DNA of 64,000 nucleotides, from positions 372,001-436,000 of the forward strand of contig JAFOMG010000017.1 in the NCBI GenBank assembly GCA_017418975.1, given 5' to 3'. Position 1 is the first letter of the stretch. The number at the start of each line of letters is the position of its first letter. The position numbers and the translations under genes were made by a program. This document shows, piece by piece, positions 1-8,332 of the stretch. The DNA is from Sphingomonas sp. (GTDB lineage: Bacteria > Pseudomonadota > Alphaproteobacteria > Sphingomonadales > Sphingomonadaceae). The notes beneath the pieces are model-generated. The model was not told the origin of the DNA and did not search any database. It saw nothing but the letters and a program-made list of their open reading frames with translations.

Positions 1-1
1 C

Positions 2-628
2 TCCGAGACCGTCATCGCCGATCGCCGCATCCAGCTGGGCCTGATCCGCCGGGGCGCGATCAGCGGGCGGATGGGCTGGAATATCGTGGAAGTGCAGACG
101 CTTGGTGGAAGCGTCGATCGGTCGGGCCGTGAGGAAATGGCGCCGTTCGCCACAGCCGAGGAGGCGGAGCGGGTGATCGCCGCCACGCCGCTTCCTCCCT
201 TCCAGCGCCCCGGTTTGCAGCCGGTGGCGCCGGCCCATATCCTGCGCTCCGCGATCCGCGACGGGCTGCCGATCCTGCTGGTCCTGGGCATTGGCGGCTT
301 CTTCCTGTCGCCGCTCTGGTGGGGGCTGCTGCTCGCGCCCGCGCCGGTGATCGTCGCGTTCTTCCAGCGCACCCGGCACCGCTATGCGCTGCGCGAGACC
401 AGCCTGCAGGTGATGCGCGGCGTGCTTTCGCAGCGCGACTGGATCGTGCCCATCGAGTCGATCCAGACGCTGACCGTGCGGCGCAGCTGGCTGCAGCGCC
501 GGCTGGGCGTCGCGACGGTGCGGGTGGACACGGCCGGCGCGAGCGGCTGGCATCGCCCCGATGTGAGTGACGTTCCTCTCGATTCCGCCCTGGCGCTGGC
601 CCGGGCGCTCGTCACTCGGGTCGATTAA
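2..628 (+). CDS. C-terminal part of a bPH2 (bacterial PH-like) membrane protein, 5' end outside the window
   Basis: The reading frame is open from base 2, so the start lies upstream and 208 residues are visible. Two adjacent hydrophobic segments lie at about visible residues 85-121. They are followed by a bPH2-type domain: a short HRYALRET strand, then the IQTLTVRR stretch and a conserved RRLGVATVRVDTAG ending. The first visible residues look like the end of an earlier copy of the same domain, so the whole protein is probably a multi-copy YdbT-like membrane protein. The family is structural and has no known enzymatic role. It ends 4 bases inside the oppositely oriented cell-wall hydrolase gene, stop codon against stop codon. 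Confidence 0.75.
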   Translation, partial: SETVIADRRIQLGLIRRGAISGRMGWNIVEVQTLGGSVDRSGREEMAPFATAEEAERVIAATPLPPFQRPGLQPVAPAHILRSAIRDGLPILLVLGIGGFFLSPLWWGLLLAPAPVIVAFFQRTRHRYALRETSLQVMRGVLSQRDWIVPIESIQTLTVRRSWLQRRLGVATVRVDTAGASGWHRPDVSDVPLDSALALARALVTRVD

Positions 629-2070
629 CGCGGCTCGGGCGTCGGCCGCGGCGTCGGCGAAGGCTTGGGCGCGGGCAGGGTGAAGCTCACCGCGCCCTTG
701 CCCTCGGCGGGAGTGCCGGCCGGCGGCGGCACCGCGTCGATCTTGCGGCGGACGCCGGCGAGCGGCGCGGGCACAACCGGGGGCGTGGCGCCGGGGAGCG
801 GCGCGGCGACGGCGGCGGTCGCCGGCGCGGGCGTCGCCTGGGCCGGGACCTGCGTGCGCATGCACTGGACCGGGCTCGGGCGGCGGAACTGGCCGCAATT
901 CCACAGCGCCTTGGCAAAGCCTTGCGTCTCGTCGCGCAGATAGCTGAACGACATGGTGGAGACCTGGGCGCTGGACAGCGGCAGCCTGGCCGGAGTCTGC
1001 TTCGCATCCGCCCAGGCCATGAACTTGCAATAGGGCCGCTCGCCACAGGTGCGGATGGCCAGCGCCGCGAACGCGTCCGGGTTCATCGTCTTGGGCAAGG
1101 TGAGCATGAAGTTGTTCGAGTCGCCGCCCTCGGCCGCCATCGGCGCGGGCACGGCGCTCTGCGGGATCGACGCGGGATCGACAAAGGCACCGTCGGTCCC
1201 GACCGCGCCGGGCAGCAGCGCTTCGAGCGCGGGATCGTTCTGGAAGGCGCCGGGCGACAGGCGCGCCATCAGCGCGATGTTGGGCTCGATCCCGGCATAG
1301 GTGCGGTTGAACGCCGGCGGCGTGCCCCACCAGCCGGTCCAGCGGAAGAAGAGATGCGTGTGCACCTCGGTGATCTTCTCGAGGCTGGCGCTCCAATAGG
1401 GCACGACCCAGTCGGTGTGATAATGCGTCGCATGGCCCACCGGCTTGTAGACCGAGCCGTTCAAGGCGGTGCGGGCGATGTAGCGCGCCCGCTCCCAGGC
1501 GGCGGCGCTGGGCGAGTAGCGCAGCATCGCGCCGTCGCAGGCGAAGGTGAACTGGCAGCCGGTCGAGCGCTCCGAGCCCTGGAACACGACGCCGCAGATC
1601 GTCTTGGGGAAAGCGGGGTGGCGCGCGCGGTTGATGATCACCTGCGCGACCGCGCGCTCGCCCACGGCATCGTCGCCCGCCTCGTAATAGACCGCCGCGG
1701 CAAGGCAATCGACGGCGCGCGCGCGGCTGTCCTCGGGGCCATAGATGCTGAACGGCCGCGCCGCCGGATTGGGCAGGTTCGAGAAGGGGATGGACGCATT
1801 CCAGGCGCGCGCGTCGTCGGGGGTGACGACCTGGAGCTCGACCGGCTCCACTTCCGGCAGCTCGGTCTTGGGCACCACCCGGTGCGACACCTTCACCGGC
1901 GCGCGCTTGTGCACCACCGCGCGCGGGGTGTGCGTCACCAGCCACAGGGGCAGCGCGATCGCCGTAAGCGTGACGAGACCGAGCAATGCCACCAGCATGG
2001 GCGGCACGCGGACGGAGAATGCTCCGGCGGTGGGAAGGGAAGGGACGGTCGCCATGGGGTCGCCGCCCAT
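625..2070 (-). CDS. SleB-type cell wall hydrolase, membrane anchored
   Basis: This 481-residue protein has one N-terminal membrane segment (about residues 24-46). A Hydrolase_2/SleB domain follows at about residues 118-225. Its AAAVYYEAGD motif contains the glutamate (E130) expected to act in this lytic transglycosylase-like family, and INRARHP and CQFTFACDG follow. The C-terminal 200 residues are rich in Ala and Pro. The expected role is cutting peptidoglycan on the periplasmic side. Met1 is used here, but Met6 (base 2055) is an equally possible start because neither has a clear ribosome binding site. It is convergent with the PH-domain gene. Confidence 0.85.
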   Translation of the reverse strand: MGGDPMATVPSLPTAGAFSVRVPPMLVALLGLVTLTAIALPLWLVTHTPRAVVHKRAPVKVSHRVVPKTELPEVEPVELQVVTPDDARAWNASIPFSNLPNPAARPFSIYGPEDSRARAVDCLAAAVYYEAGDDAVGERAVAQVIINRARHPAFPKTICGVVFQGSERSTGCQFTFACDGAMLRYSPSAAAWERARYIARTALNGSVYKPVGHATHYHTDWVVPYWSASLEKITEVHTHLFFRWTGWWGTPPAFNRTYAGIEPNIALMARLSPGAFQNDPALEALLPGAVGTDGAFVDPASIPQSAVPAPMAAEGGDSNNFMLTLPKTMNPDAFAALAIRTCGERPYCKFMAWADAKQTPARLPLSSAQVSTMSFSYLRDETQGFAKALWNCGQFRRPSPVQCMRTQVPAQATPAPATAAVAAPLPGATPPVVPAPLAGVRRKIDAVPPPAGTPAEGKGAVSFTLPAPKPSPTPRPTPEPR

Positions 2071-2147
2071 AACGCAGAAGACGCGCGGTTGGAACCATTG
2101 CGGCGCCGAAACGCCGCACGGCTCGGATCAGCGCATCCGGCGCGCGC

Positions 2148-2468
2148 TCAGTTAGGCCAGAATCCGGTCGCCTCGCACATGTCCCAATGATCGGCCGCGC
2201 CGAGCTTGCAGGCCGCGGCGGTGGCCCCCGTGCAGAGCTTCACTTCGCGCTGATAGCGCTTGTAGCAGCTCTCCGGACGGCTGGGTGGTGCCGGCGGCTT
2301 GGCGGCCAGCGCGGCCGTTCGCACGGGTTTCGAAGCGAAAACTGGGGTGGCCGCCACACCGCGCGCCTCGGCCGGTGTTTCCAGCCCGCGCTGCTTCCCC
2401 CCGAAAGCGAGCGGCCACCCCAGATAAATGGCGAGCATGACGCTCACCAGGATCATTGCATTGCGCAC
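2148..2468 (-). CDS. Small exported or membrane-anchored protein, unknown function
   Basis: This 106-residue protein begins at a GTG codon preceded by a run of six G at good spacing; an ATG lies four codons further in. The N-terminus is hydrophobic (ILVSVMLAIYLGWPL), either a membrane anchor or a signal peptide. An Ala/Pro-rich linker follows, then a short C-terminal region with three or four cysteines (SCYKRYQREVKLC, ACKLG, MCEAT) that could form disulfides in the periplasm. I do not recognise a family. A perfect CtrA-type site lies 48-63 bases upstream, suggesting cell-cycle control. Confidence 0.6.
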   Translation of the reverse strand: MRNAMILVSVMLAIYLGWPLAFGGKQRGLETPAEARGVAATPVFASKPVRTAALAAKPPAPPSRPESCYKRYQREVKLCTGATAAACKLGAADHWDMCEATGFWPN

Positions 2469-2515
2469 GAAGTTCCCCCCGGAAACGACGTTTTCCCCGA
2501 CTCGGGAAACCTAGC

Positions 2516-2531
2516 GTTAATCCGGCGTTAA
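2516..2531 (-). promoter_or_regulatory. CtrA-type binding site TTAA-N7-TTAAC
   Basis: Read on the minus strand the sequence is TTAA, seven bases (CGCCGGA), then TTAAC. This is an exact match to the full CtrA consensus known from Caulobacter and kept across alphaproteobacteria. It points at the small cysteine-containing protein gene that starts at 2468. TTAA is rare in this GC-rich window, which makes a chance match less likely. Confidence 0.6.
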
Positions 2532-2541
2532 TTCCAGTGCC

Positions 2542-3462
2542 TCAGCTCTCCGGAAGAAAATCCGGGACGCTCAGATAGCGCTCACCTGTATCATAATTGA
2601 ACCCCAGGATACGGACGCCCTCCGGCAGGTCCGGCAATTTCTGCAGAATCGCGGCCAGAGTCGCGCCCGAGGAAATGCCGACGAGCATGCCTTCCTCGCG
2701 CGCGGCGCGGCGGGCCATGTCCTTGGCGACTCCCGCATCGACCTTGATCACGCCGTCGATCGCGTCGGTATGCAGGTTGCGCGGGACGAAGCCGGCGCCG
2801 ATGCCCTGGATCGGATGCGGGCCCGGCTGGCCGCCCGAGATGACCGGCGAGAGCTCCGGCTCGACCGCATAGACCTTGAGGTTCGGCCAGCGCTTCTTCA
2901 GCGTCTCGGCGACGCCGGTGATGTGGCCGCCGGTGCCCACGCCGGTGATGACCACGTCGATCGGCGAATCGGCGAAGTCGTTGAGGATCTCCTGCGCGGT
3001 GGTGCGCACGTGCACGTCGATGTTCGCCGGATTCTCGAACTGCTGCGGCATCCAGGCGCCCGGCGTCGTCTCGACGATCTCCATCGCCCGCTCGATCGCG
3101 CCCTTCATCCCCTTCTCGCGCGGCGTGAGGTCGAAGGTCGCGCCATAGGCGAGCATCAGGCGGCGGCGCTCGATGCTCATGCTCTCCGGCATGACCAGGA
3201 TGAGCCGGTAGCCCTTCACCGCGGCGACCATCGCGAGGCCCACGCCGGTATTGCCGCTGGTCGGCTCGACGATCGTGCCGCCCGGCTGCAGGCTGCCGTC
3301 CTTCTCCGCCGCCTCGATCATCGCCAGCGCGATGCGGTCCTTGATCGAGCCGCCGGGATTGGTCCGCTCGGACTTGATCCAGACTTCGGCGTCCGGGAAC
3401 AGCTTGCCCGCGCGGACATGGGGCGTGTTGCCGATGGTCTCGAGGATCGTATTGGCCTTCAT
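2542..3462 (-). CDS. cysK: Cysteine synthase A (O-acetylserine sulfhydrylase)
   Basis: This 306-residue PLP enzyme makes L-cysteine from O-acetylserine and sulfide in the cytoplasm. The PLP lysine is K41 in NPGGSIKDR. The phosphate and substrate loop is PTSGNTG at about residues 67-73, and [10 protein letters not shown] and GISSGAT are also present. The length is normal for the family. The ATG is preceded by AAGGAG at ideal spacing. It overlaps the upstream MFS gene by four bases (ATGA), so the two are probably translated together. The same frame runs on upstream without a stop, but that part is only a shadow of the MFS gene. Confidence 0.96.
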   Translation of the reverse strand: MKANTILETIGNTPHVRAGKLFPDAEVWIKSERTNPGGSIKDRIALAMIEAAEKDGSLQPGGTIVEPTSGNTGVGLAMVAAVKGYRLILVMPESMSIERRRLMLAYGATFDLTPREKGMKGAIERAMEIVETTPGAWMPQQFENPANIDVHVRTTAQEILNDFADSPIDVVITGVGTGGHITGVAETLKKRWPNLKVYAVEPELSPVISGGQPGPHPIQGIGAGFVPRNLHTDAIDGVIKVDAGVAKDMARRAAREEGMLVGISSGATLAAILQKLPDLPEGVRILGFNYDTGERYLSVPDFLPES

Positions 3463-4790
3463 GTCATCATCTCCTTGGGAGGAATCTCGAGATTGGCCGG
3501 AGGATCGAAGGTGCGAGCCCGCCTGAGCTCCGGAAATAGCTTGGCCCATGCCAGTGTGACAAGGATCGCGCCGATGCCGCCGCCCACCACTGCGGCGACC
3601 GGACCGATCAGCGCGGCGAGGAAGCCCGATTCGGCCTCGCCCAGCTCGTTCGAGCCCGAGATGAACAGCGTGGAGACCGCGCCGACGCGGCCGCGCATCT
3701 CGTCGGGCGTGTAGAGCTGGATCAGCGACTGGCGGACATAGACCGAGACCATGTCCGCCGCGCCGAGCACGAACAGCGCGAACAGCGCGATCAGCACCGC
3801 CGGCGCCGTGTCGTGCCCCACCGCCGCCGGGCCGAGCACCGGCACCAGCAGCGGCGCGGACAGGCCGAAGATCACCGTCGCCACGCCGAACAGGCCGACG
3901 GCGAGGAGCATCTTCACGCCCACGTCGCTCTTCAGCGGCCGCCAGGAGAAGAACACCGCCGTGGCGACGGCGCCCATCGCGGGCGCGGCGCGCAGATGGC
4001 CGAGCCCTTCCGAACCCACATGCAGGATGTCGCGGGCATAGACGGGCAGCATCGCGGTCGCGCCGCCGAGCAGCACGGCGAACAGGTCGAGCGAGATCGC
4101 GCCCAGCACCAGGCGGTTGCGCCGGACATAATGGAGCCCGTCGATCATCTGCGCCCAGGGGCTGCCGCTGAACTTGCGCACGCTCCGCGGCACGTCGCCG
4201 ATCAGCATGAGCAGCACGAAGGAGACGAGGAACAGCCCGCCCGCCACGGCATAGGAGAGCCAGTCGGCCGCGGCATAGAGATAGCCGCCCATCGCCGGGC
4301 CGATCACCGTGCCGATCTGCCAGGAGAGCGAGCTCAGCGCGATCGCGGTGGGCAGGATCGCCTTGGGCACCAGATTGGGCGAGAGCGCGCTCAGCGCCGG
4401 GCTGGCAAAGGCGCGCGCCACGCCGAGCAGCGCGGCGATGCCGAACAGCGCGGGCAGGCTGATCGTGCCGGTATAGGTCAGCACGCCCAGGCTGATCGCG
4501 CAGAATGCCTCGAGCGCCACCGCGGCGCGGGCGATCCAGCGCCGGTCGAGCCGGTCCGCCACCCAGCCGGCGAACAGCGAGAGGAACAGCAGCGGCAGGA
4601 ACTGGGCGACGCCGATCAGCCCGAGCTGGAAGGCGGCTTCCTTCACCGTCATCGTCCGGCGGGCGATGTCGTACACCTGCCAGCCGATCACGATCACCAT
4701 CGCCATCTGCCCGAGCGTCGTCGAGAGCCGGGCCAGGAAATAAAGGCGGAAATTGGGAACGGCGAATGGATGCTTTGCTTCGGCGACCAT
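3459..4790 (-). CDS. MFS transporter, EntS-like (DHA3 / MFS_3)
   Basis: This 443-residue protein has about 12 membrane segments and no soluble domain. The MFS loop motif between helices 2 and 3 reads [11 protein letters not shown]. The pattern [10 protein letters not shown] late in the protein and the overall spacing match the EntS-like MFS_3 family, which exports siderophores or other small molecules. The substrate here cannot be told from sequence. Its stop overlaps the start of cysK by four bases, which links it to sulfur or cysteine metabolism by context only; a role in exporting a cysteine-derived compound is a guess. Confidence 0.85.
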   Translation of the reverse strand: MVAEAKHPFAVPNFRLYFLARLSTTLGQMAMVIVIGWQVYDIARRTMTVKEAAFQLGLIGVAQFLPLLFLSLFAGWVADRLDRRWIARAAVALEAFCAISLGVLTYTGTISLPALFGIAALLGVARAFASPALSALSPNLVPKAILPTAIALSSLSWQIGTVIGPAMGGYLYAAADWLSYAVAGGLFLVSFVLLMLIGDVPRSVRKFSGSPWAQMIDGLHYVRRNRLVLGAISLDLFAVLLGGATAMLPVYARDILHVGSEGLGHLRAAPAMGAVATAVFFSWRPLKSDVGVKMLLAVGLFGVATVIFGLSAPLLVPVLGPAAVGHDTAPAVLIALFALFVLGAADMVSVYVRQSLIQLYTPDEMRGRVGAVSTLFISGSNELGEAESGFLAALIGPVAAVVGGGIGAILVTLAWAKLFPELRRARTFDPPANLEIPPKEMMT

Positions 4791-4859
4791 GCAAGGCCTC
4801 TAGGCGCTTCCGCGACGTGACCGCAACGAAGGATTGCTAGCCGGGCGAAGAGATATCCG

Positions 4860-6257
4860 TCAGCGCAGCTTGGCGGGCTGGACGTCCTCGGTCTCGGCGA
4901 AGCGCGGGTTGCGGATGGCGGGGCGCAGGCGCGCCAGGCTGCACAGGCCGGCAATGGCGGCAAGGCCGGCCGCCACCAGCGGCGGCACCGTGCCGCCGCC
5001 GATGCCGATCGCGAGCAGCGCGGCCACCAGCGTGGCGCCGGTCGTCTGCCCGACCATCCGGGTGGTGGAAATGAGCCCGCCCGCCGCGGCCGCGCGATCG
5101 ATCGGGGCCGAGCCGATGATCAGCCGGGCATTGGGCGACAGGAACATGCCGAAGCCGGCCCCGGTGAGCGACATGCGCCAGGCGATGTCGAACCAGCTCG
5201 GGTGCGCGGGCAGAAAGGCGAGGAAGATCAGCCCGGTCACCGCGACGACCATGCCGATCCCGCCCAGCGCCCCGGCGGGGTAACGGTCCGACAGCGAGCC
5301 GGCGAGCGGCGCGACGATCATCGTGGTGAGCGGCCAGGGCGCGATCACCGCGCCCACTTCGGACGGGGCGAAGCCATAGCCGTGCTGCAGCCGGAAGGGC
5401 AGCGACAGCAGCAGCGTCATCGTGCCGATAAAGGCAGTGTAGGCGCCGATCACCGACAGGGCGAGCACCGGCCGGGTGAGCAGGTCGATCGGCAGGATCG
5501 GCTTGGGCTCGCGCATCTCGCGGCGGACGAAGAACAGGCCGATCACCGCGCCGGCGACCACCACCGCCGCCGAGACCACGGGGCTGTCGCCGTGCACGCT
5601 GCTCTCCAGCCCGCCGATCACCAGCCCGAACATGCCGGCGCACAGCAGCGCCCCCAGCACGTCGAACGGCTCGTCGCGCGCGGGCGTGTCGGGCAGGGCG
5701 CGGCCGAACAACAGGCTGGCGATCGCGAAGGGCACCGCCGAGGCGAACACCCAGGGCCAGGGGCCCACCGCGAGCACCAGGCCGCCGATGGTGGGCGCCA
5801 GCGCGGCGGAGCTCGACACCACCACCGAGTTGATGCCCAGGCCGCGGCCGAGATGCTTTGCCGGATAGATCTGGCGGATCAGCGCCGAGGAAACGCTGAG
5901 CGCCGCCGCCGCGCCCGCCGCCTGCGCCGCCCGGACGATGAGCAGGAAGGGCAGGCTCTCGGCGAAGAAGCACAATATCGTCGCCACGGTGAAGACCAGC
6001 TGCCCGGTCTGGTACATCCGCCTGAGGCCGATCCGCTCGCCCAGCCCGGCAAGGGGCAGGAGCAGCATCACCAGCGTCAGCTGGTAGACGGTGACGACGG
6101 AAACCGCCGCCGAGCTGTCGACGTGCAGGTCCCGGGCGATGGTGGGCAGCGCCACCGTGGCGATCGCGCCGTCGATCACCACCAGCGCGGTCCCGAAGGA
6201 GACGGCGGCGATGGCAAGCGTGCGGCGCGGCAAGGGAAGGCCGTCGGTCATCCGCAT
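4860..6257 (-). CDS. MFS drug/metabolite exporter, DHA2-like
   Basis: This 465-residue inner-membrane protein has hydrophobic segments throughout, compatible with 12 to 14 helices. The first helix carries the motif VIDGAIATVALPTIARDL, typical of the DHA2 drug:proton antiporter family (QacA/SmvA group), and the helix 2-3 loop reads GLGERIGLRRMY. The substrate is unknown; multidrug or antiseptic efflux is the usual role. Two in-frame ATGs (bases 6257 and 6251) could serve as start. It is transcribed in the same direction as the MFS-cysK pair but separated from it by about 70 bases. Confidence 0.85.
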   Translation of the reverse strand: MRMTDGLPLPRRTLAIAAVSFGTALVVIDGAIATVALPTIARDLHVDSSAAVSVVTVYQLTLVMLLLPLAGLGERIGLRRMYQTGQLVFTVATILCFFAESLPFLLIVRAAQAAGAAAALSVSSALIRQIYPAKHLGRGLGINSVVVSSSAALAPTIGGLVLAVGPWPWVFASAVPFAIASLLFGRALPDTPARDEPFDVLGALLCAGMFGLVIGGLESSVHGDSPVVSAAVVVAGAVIGLFFVRREMREPKPILPIDLLTRPVLALSVIGAYTAFIGTMTLLLSLPFRLQHGYGFAPSEVGAVIAPWPLTTMIVAPLAGSLSDRYPAGALGGIGMVVAVTGLIFLAFLPAHPSWFDIAWRMSLTGAGFGMFLSPNARLIIGSAPIDRAAAAGGLISTTRMVGQTTGATLVAALLAIGIGGGTVPPLVAAGLAAIAGLCSLARLRPAIRNPRFAETEDVQPAKLR

Positions 6258-6290
6258 GCTCAGTGCCTCAACCCGCCGCCAGGTTCCAGC

Positions 6291-6316
6291 GGAACCCGCA
6301 TCGTGCCCCGATGGTT
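6291..6316 (+). promoter_or_regulatory. EcfG-type general stress response promoter
   Basis: The -35 element GGAAC (6291-6295) is followed by 18 bases and then GTT (6314-6316). This is the spacing of sigma-EcfG promoters, which drive the alphaproteobacterial general stress response. It sits about 40 bases upstream of the micropeptide gene at 6354, leaving room for a short leader and ribosome binding site. It also covers the stop codon of the hemerythrin-like gene on the opposite strand. Confidence 0.6.
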
Positions 6317-6986
6317 ATTTTCGCAATCGAAACCAGATAGTTGGAGAGATCAGATGGGCAAGGGTATCCTGTTGTGGCTGCTTGGCATCCCGATTCCGAT
6401 CATCCTTCTCATCCTGATCTTCTGGCACTGAGGCGACTCGGGCCGGTGCGGCGCCGCCCGATCGGGTGCCCGCCGCATCGGCCGGCTTCGCGGCGCCGAA
6501 GATCAGCTCGCGTATCTCCCATGCATCGGCGACATAGCGATGGTCCGGCTTGCCGGGGCAGGCGCCGTGCTCGTCGACGGGCAGCCGGGAGAGCAGCGGC
6601 AGGATGGCGGTCGCCTCGCTCTCTAGCCGCTCGCGGATGCGCGCCGTCAGCCAGTGCGTCGCGCGGGCATAGATGTCCCACTGCGCCTCGCTCGGAAAGC
6701 CGTGCCAGCGGGTGACATGCTCGCGGAAATCGGCGACCAGGGCGGCGGTCTCGGCGCTCGCCTGGCTCGCCACATGCGCCACCTCGCCGCCCAGCTCGTC
6801 CATCAGCGGGCCATAGACCTGGCCCTCCATCCTGGCGAAATGCATCAGCAGGTCGCGCGTGAACAGCCAGCGCCGGAAGCCCAGCCCCTCGACGCTCGCC
6901 GGCCGCGGCCCCGAGACGAGCGCCTCGAGCGCATCGGCATTGGCCAGAATATGGCCGTGCTGCCGCAGCACGCGGTCCACGGGCAT
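6315..6986 (-). CDS. Hemerythrin-like (HHE) domain protein
   Basis: This 223-residue helical protein has histidines and acids spaced as in HHE cation-binding proteins: H10 and H12, then H49 and E54 in LMHFARMEGQVYGPL, then H71, H90 and H95. A di-iron site is plausible but not certain. The start chosen has AGGAG seven bases upstream; an earlier in-frame ATG (7010) lacks one. The last 40 or so residues are charged and low in complexity. They are encoded opposite the micropeptide gene and its promoter, so the true functional end may be earlier. It follows the glycine-zipper gene on the same strand behind a strong hairpin. Confidence 0.65.
   Translation of the reverse strand: MPVDRVLRQHGHILANADALEALVSGPRPASVEGLGFRRWLFTRDLLMHFARMEGQVYGPLMDELGGEVAHVASQASAETAALVADFREHVTRWHGFPSEAQWDIYARATHWLTARIRERLESEATAILPLLSRLPVDEHGACPGKPDHRYVADAWEIRELIFGAAKPADAAGTRSGGAAPARVASVPEDQDEKDDRNRDAKQPQQDTLAHLISPTIWFRLRK
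6354..6431 (+). CDS. 25-residue hydrophobic membrane micropeptide
   Basis: The peptide has 25 residues: MGKG, a single hydrophobic helix containing LLWLLGIPIPIILL, then FWH at the end. GGAGAG lies eight bases before the ATG, and an EcfG-type promoter lies just upstream. I recall near-identical short hydrophobic proteins being common in alphaproteobacteria, but no function is known to me. The gene lies wholly antisense to the 3' part of the hemerythrin-like gene (6315-6986). Insertion in the inner membrane is the only property the sequence supports. Confidence 0.7.
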   Translation: MGKGILLWLLGIPIPIILLILIFWH

Positions 6987-7077
6987 GGCGCGACTCCTCA
7001 TATCCCCCATATCGGCGCATCATGCCTGCACGGGCGTGAAGCCGCGGCTCAGGAGCTGTCCCCATCGGGGAAGCTAC

Positions 7078-7113
7078 GGAGGGGCCCCGCCGCCGTGGCG
7101 ACGGGGCCCCTCC
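7078..7113 (-). terminator. Strong GC hairpin after the glycine-zipper gene
   Basis: A perfect 12-base-pair stem has arms GGAGGGGCCCCG (7078-7089) and CGGGGCCCCTCC (7102-7113) around a 12-base loop. It begins 8 bases beyond the stop of the glycine-zipper gene. No T-run follows, so it may act as a weak terminator or as an mRNA 3'-end stabiliser. Confidence 0.55.
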
Positions 7114-7120
7114 GCTCGGG

Positions 7121-7660
7121 TCAGCGGCAGCGGACCTGGTCGCGGTCCACCGAGCTGCCGAGCGCGCCGCCGGCGATCGCGCCGAGCAGCGTGCCCACCG
7201 TCTTGGAGCGCCCGCCGGCAATGACGTTGCCGAACAGGCCGCCCGCCGCCGCGCCGACGATCAGGCCGGTCGTGCCGTCGGAGCGCTTGCAATAATATTT
7301 GCCGTCCTGGCCGCGATAGATGCGGTCGTCCTGGGTCAGCACGCGCTCCTGATAGCCCGGGGGCGGCGCGCGATAGTCGCGGGAAGCATCATAATATTCC
7401 TCGTCGCGCGGGTCATAGCCCGAATAGCCGCCGCGCGGCGGGGGCGGGGGAGGCGGCGGCGCGATCGGGCGGGACTTGTAGGCGCGGTAGCGCTCGAGCG
7501 CCTGCTGGAACTGACCATATTCCCGATCGAAGCGCTGCTGCGCGGCGTCGAAACGGGCCTCCTCGTCCTGCCCGTAGACGGGGCCGCGCTGCGCCATGGC
7601 CGGCGTGGCGACCGCCAGGCTGGCCGCAGCGACCGCGGCGAGGGTTACCAGATGCTTCAT
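7121..7660 (-). CDS. Exported glycine-zipper 2TM protein
   Basis: This 179-residue protein has a signal peptide ending in AMA-Q (about residues 1-23). A middle region rich in Arg, Tyr and Pro includes a run of eight prolines. The C-terminal glycine zipper has GLIVGAAAGGLFG and GTLLGAIAGGALG at about residues 131-165, and the protein ends in a basic RCR. Glycine-zipper 2TM proteins sit in the envelope, often at the outer membrane; their exact role is not known. GGAAGGAG precedes the ATG. A candidate EcfG-type promoter lies 27 bases upstream, consistent with a stress-induced envelope protein. Confidence 0.8.
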   Translation of the reverse strand: MKHLVTLAAVAAASLAVATPAMAQRGPVYGQDEEARFDAAQQRFDREYGQFQQALERYRAYKSRPIAPPPPPPPPRGGYSGYDPRDEEYYDASRDYRAPPPGYQERVLTQDDRIYRGQDGKYYCKRSDGTTGLIVGAAAGGLFGNVIAGGRSKTVGTLLGAIAGGALGSSVDRDQVRCR

Positions 7661-7965
7661 TGTGTATTCTCCTTCCCGAAGGCCCATACGACCAGGGACG
7701 CTGAAACGTTCCGGACATGCGCGTGAAGCCGTGCTGAACGGACGGTGCCGATGCGGCGGAACCGCAAGGAACCGAGGCGGATCGTTCCGGCGCGAGCATG
7801 GCGGGCCGTGCCGGGGGATGCAACTTGTCGGCCCCTGGAGGGTTGGCAGGCCGCGCGCGGTCCGCAGGAGAGGAGAGGGGCGATGCGGCAATCCGTTGGC
7901 AATGCGAATGCCATATCCGAAACCAGGGTCTTGCTGCACCGCAGCAGGAATTGCCATAAGGGCGC
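7661..7965. other. 305-base gap between divergent genes, holding an EcfG-like promoter
   Basis: This stretch separates the start of the glycine-zipper gene (minus) from the next plus-strand gene. The only signal I can support is the EcfG-like promoter at 7687-7712. GGAAC also occurs twice on the plus strand near 7755-7772, but without a -10 element at the right distance. I see no convincing coding sequence here. Confidence 0.4.
7687..7712 (-). promoter_or_regulatory. Candidate EcfG-type promoter of the glycine-zipper gene
   Basis: On the minus strand GGAAC (7712-7708) is followed by 17 bases and CGTA (7690-7687). The spacing is the same as in the promoter at 6291, with one mismatch in the -10 element (CGTT expected). 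Confidence 0.45.
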
Positions 7966-8304
7966 ATGTTCTTGAGTCACGAAGTCGATCCGCCTGCCGC
8001 TCCCGCGCCGATCACGCCGATGGTCCTGGAGGGGATCGTGCGCCAGAAATGCCTGGCCGCGACCTATAACCGCACCGCGATGATCCTTGCCCCGCACATC
8101 CTCTACACGCGCCACGATGCGCTCCATGTCGATGCCGTCGTCGTCTCGAAGGAAGGTCTGCCGCCGCGCGAGGAGAAGATCGGCACGTTCAAGCTCGATG
8201 GGCTGAAGGACGTGGCGGTGCTGGAGCAGACGTTCGTGCCGAGCGCGCTGTTCGATCCCGGCCTTGAGAAATATCGCGGCGAGACGCTGATGGCGGTGGC
8301 CTGA
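7966..8304 (+). CDS. Conserved-looking hypothetical protein, 112 residues
   Basis: This is a soluble protein with no signal peptide or membrane segment. It has a clear alternating strand pattern in the second half (ILYTRHDALHVDAVVVSKEG, then IGTFKLDGLKDVAVLEQTFVP). I do not recognise a named family. The length, codon use and GC fit the neighbourhood, so I take it as real. The ribosome binding site is weak (AAGGGC, four bases before the ATG). It is convergent with the serine hydrolase gene that ends at 8333. Confidence 0.6.
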   Translation: MFLSHEVDPPAAPAPITPMVLEGIVRQKCLAATYNRTAMILAPHILYTRHDALHVDAVVVSKEGLPPREEKIGTFKLDGLKDVAVLEQTFVPSALFDPGLEKYRGETLMAVA

Positions 8305-8332
8305 GCCGCGAAGGCGTGCCGAAGTCCCATCT

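Noticed and set aside
2542..4794. A 750-codon minus-strand frame that ends with cysK
   Set aside because: Only the last 306 codons are cysK; the upstream part is the shifted frame of the MFS gene, is rich in Arg/Ala/Pro, and has no domain. A gene fusion is not supported.
3813..6431. Long His/Arg/Gln-rich plus-strand frames opposite the two MFS genes
   Set aside because: They are typical GC-rich antisense shadows. Only the last 25 codons (6354-6431), with their own ribosome binding site and promoter, were kept.
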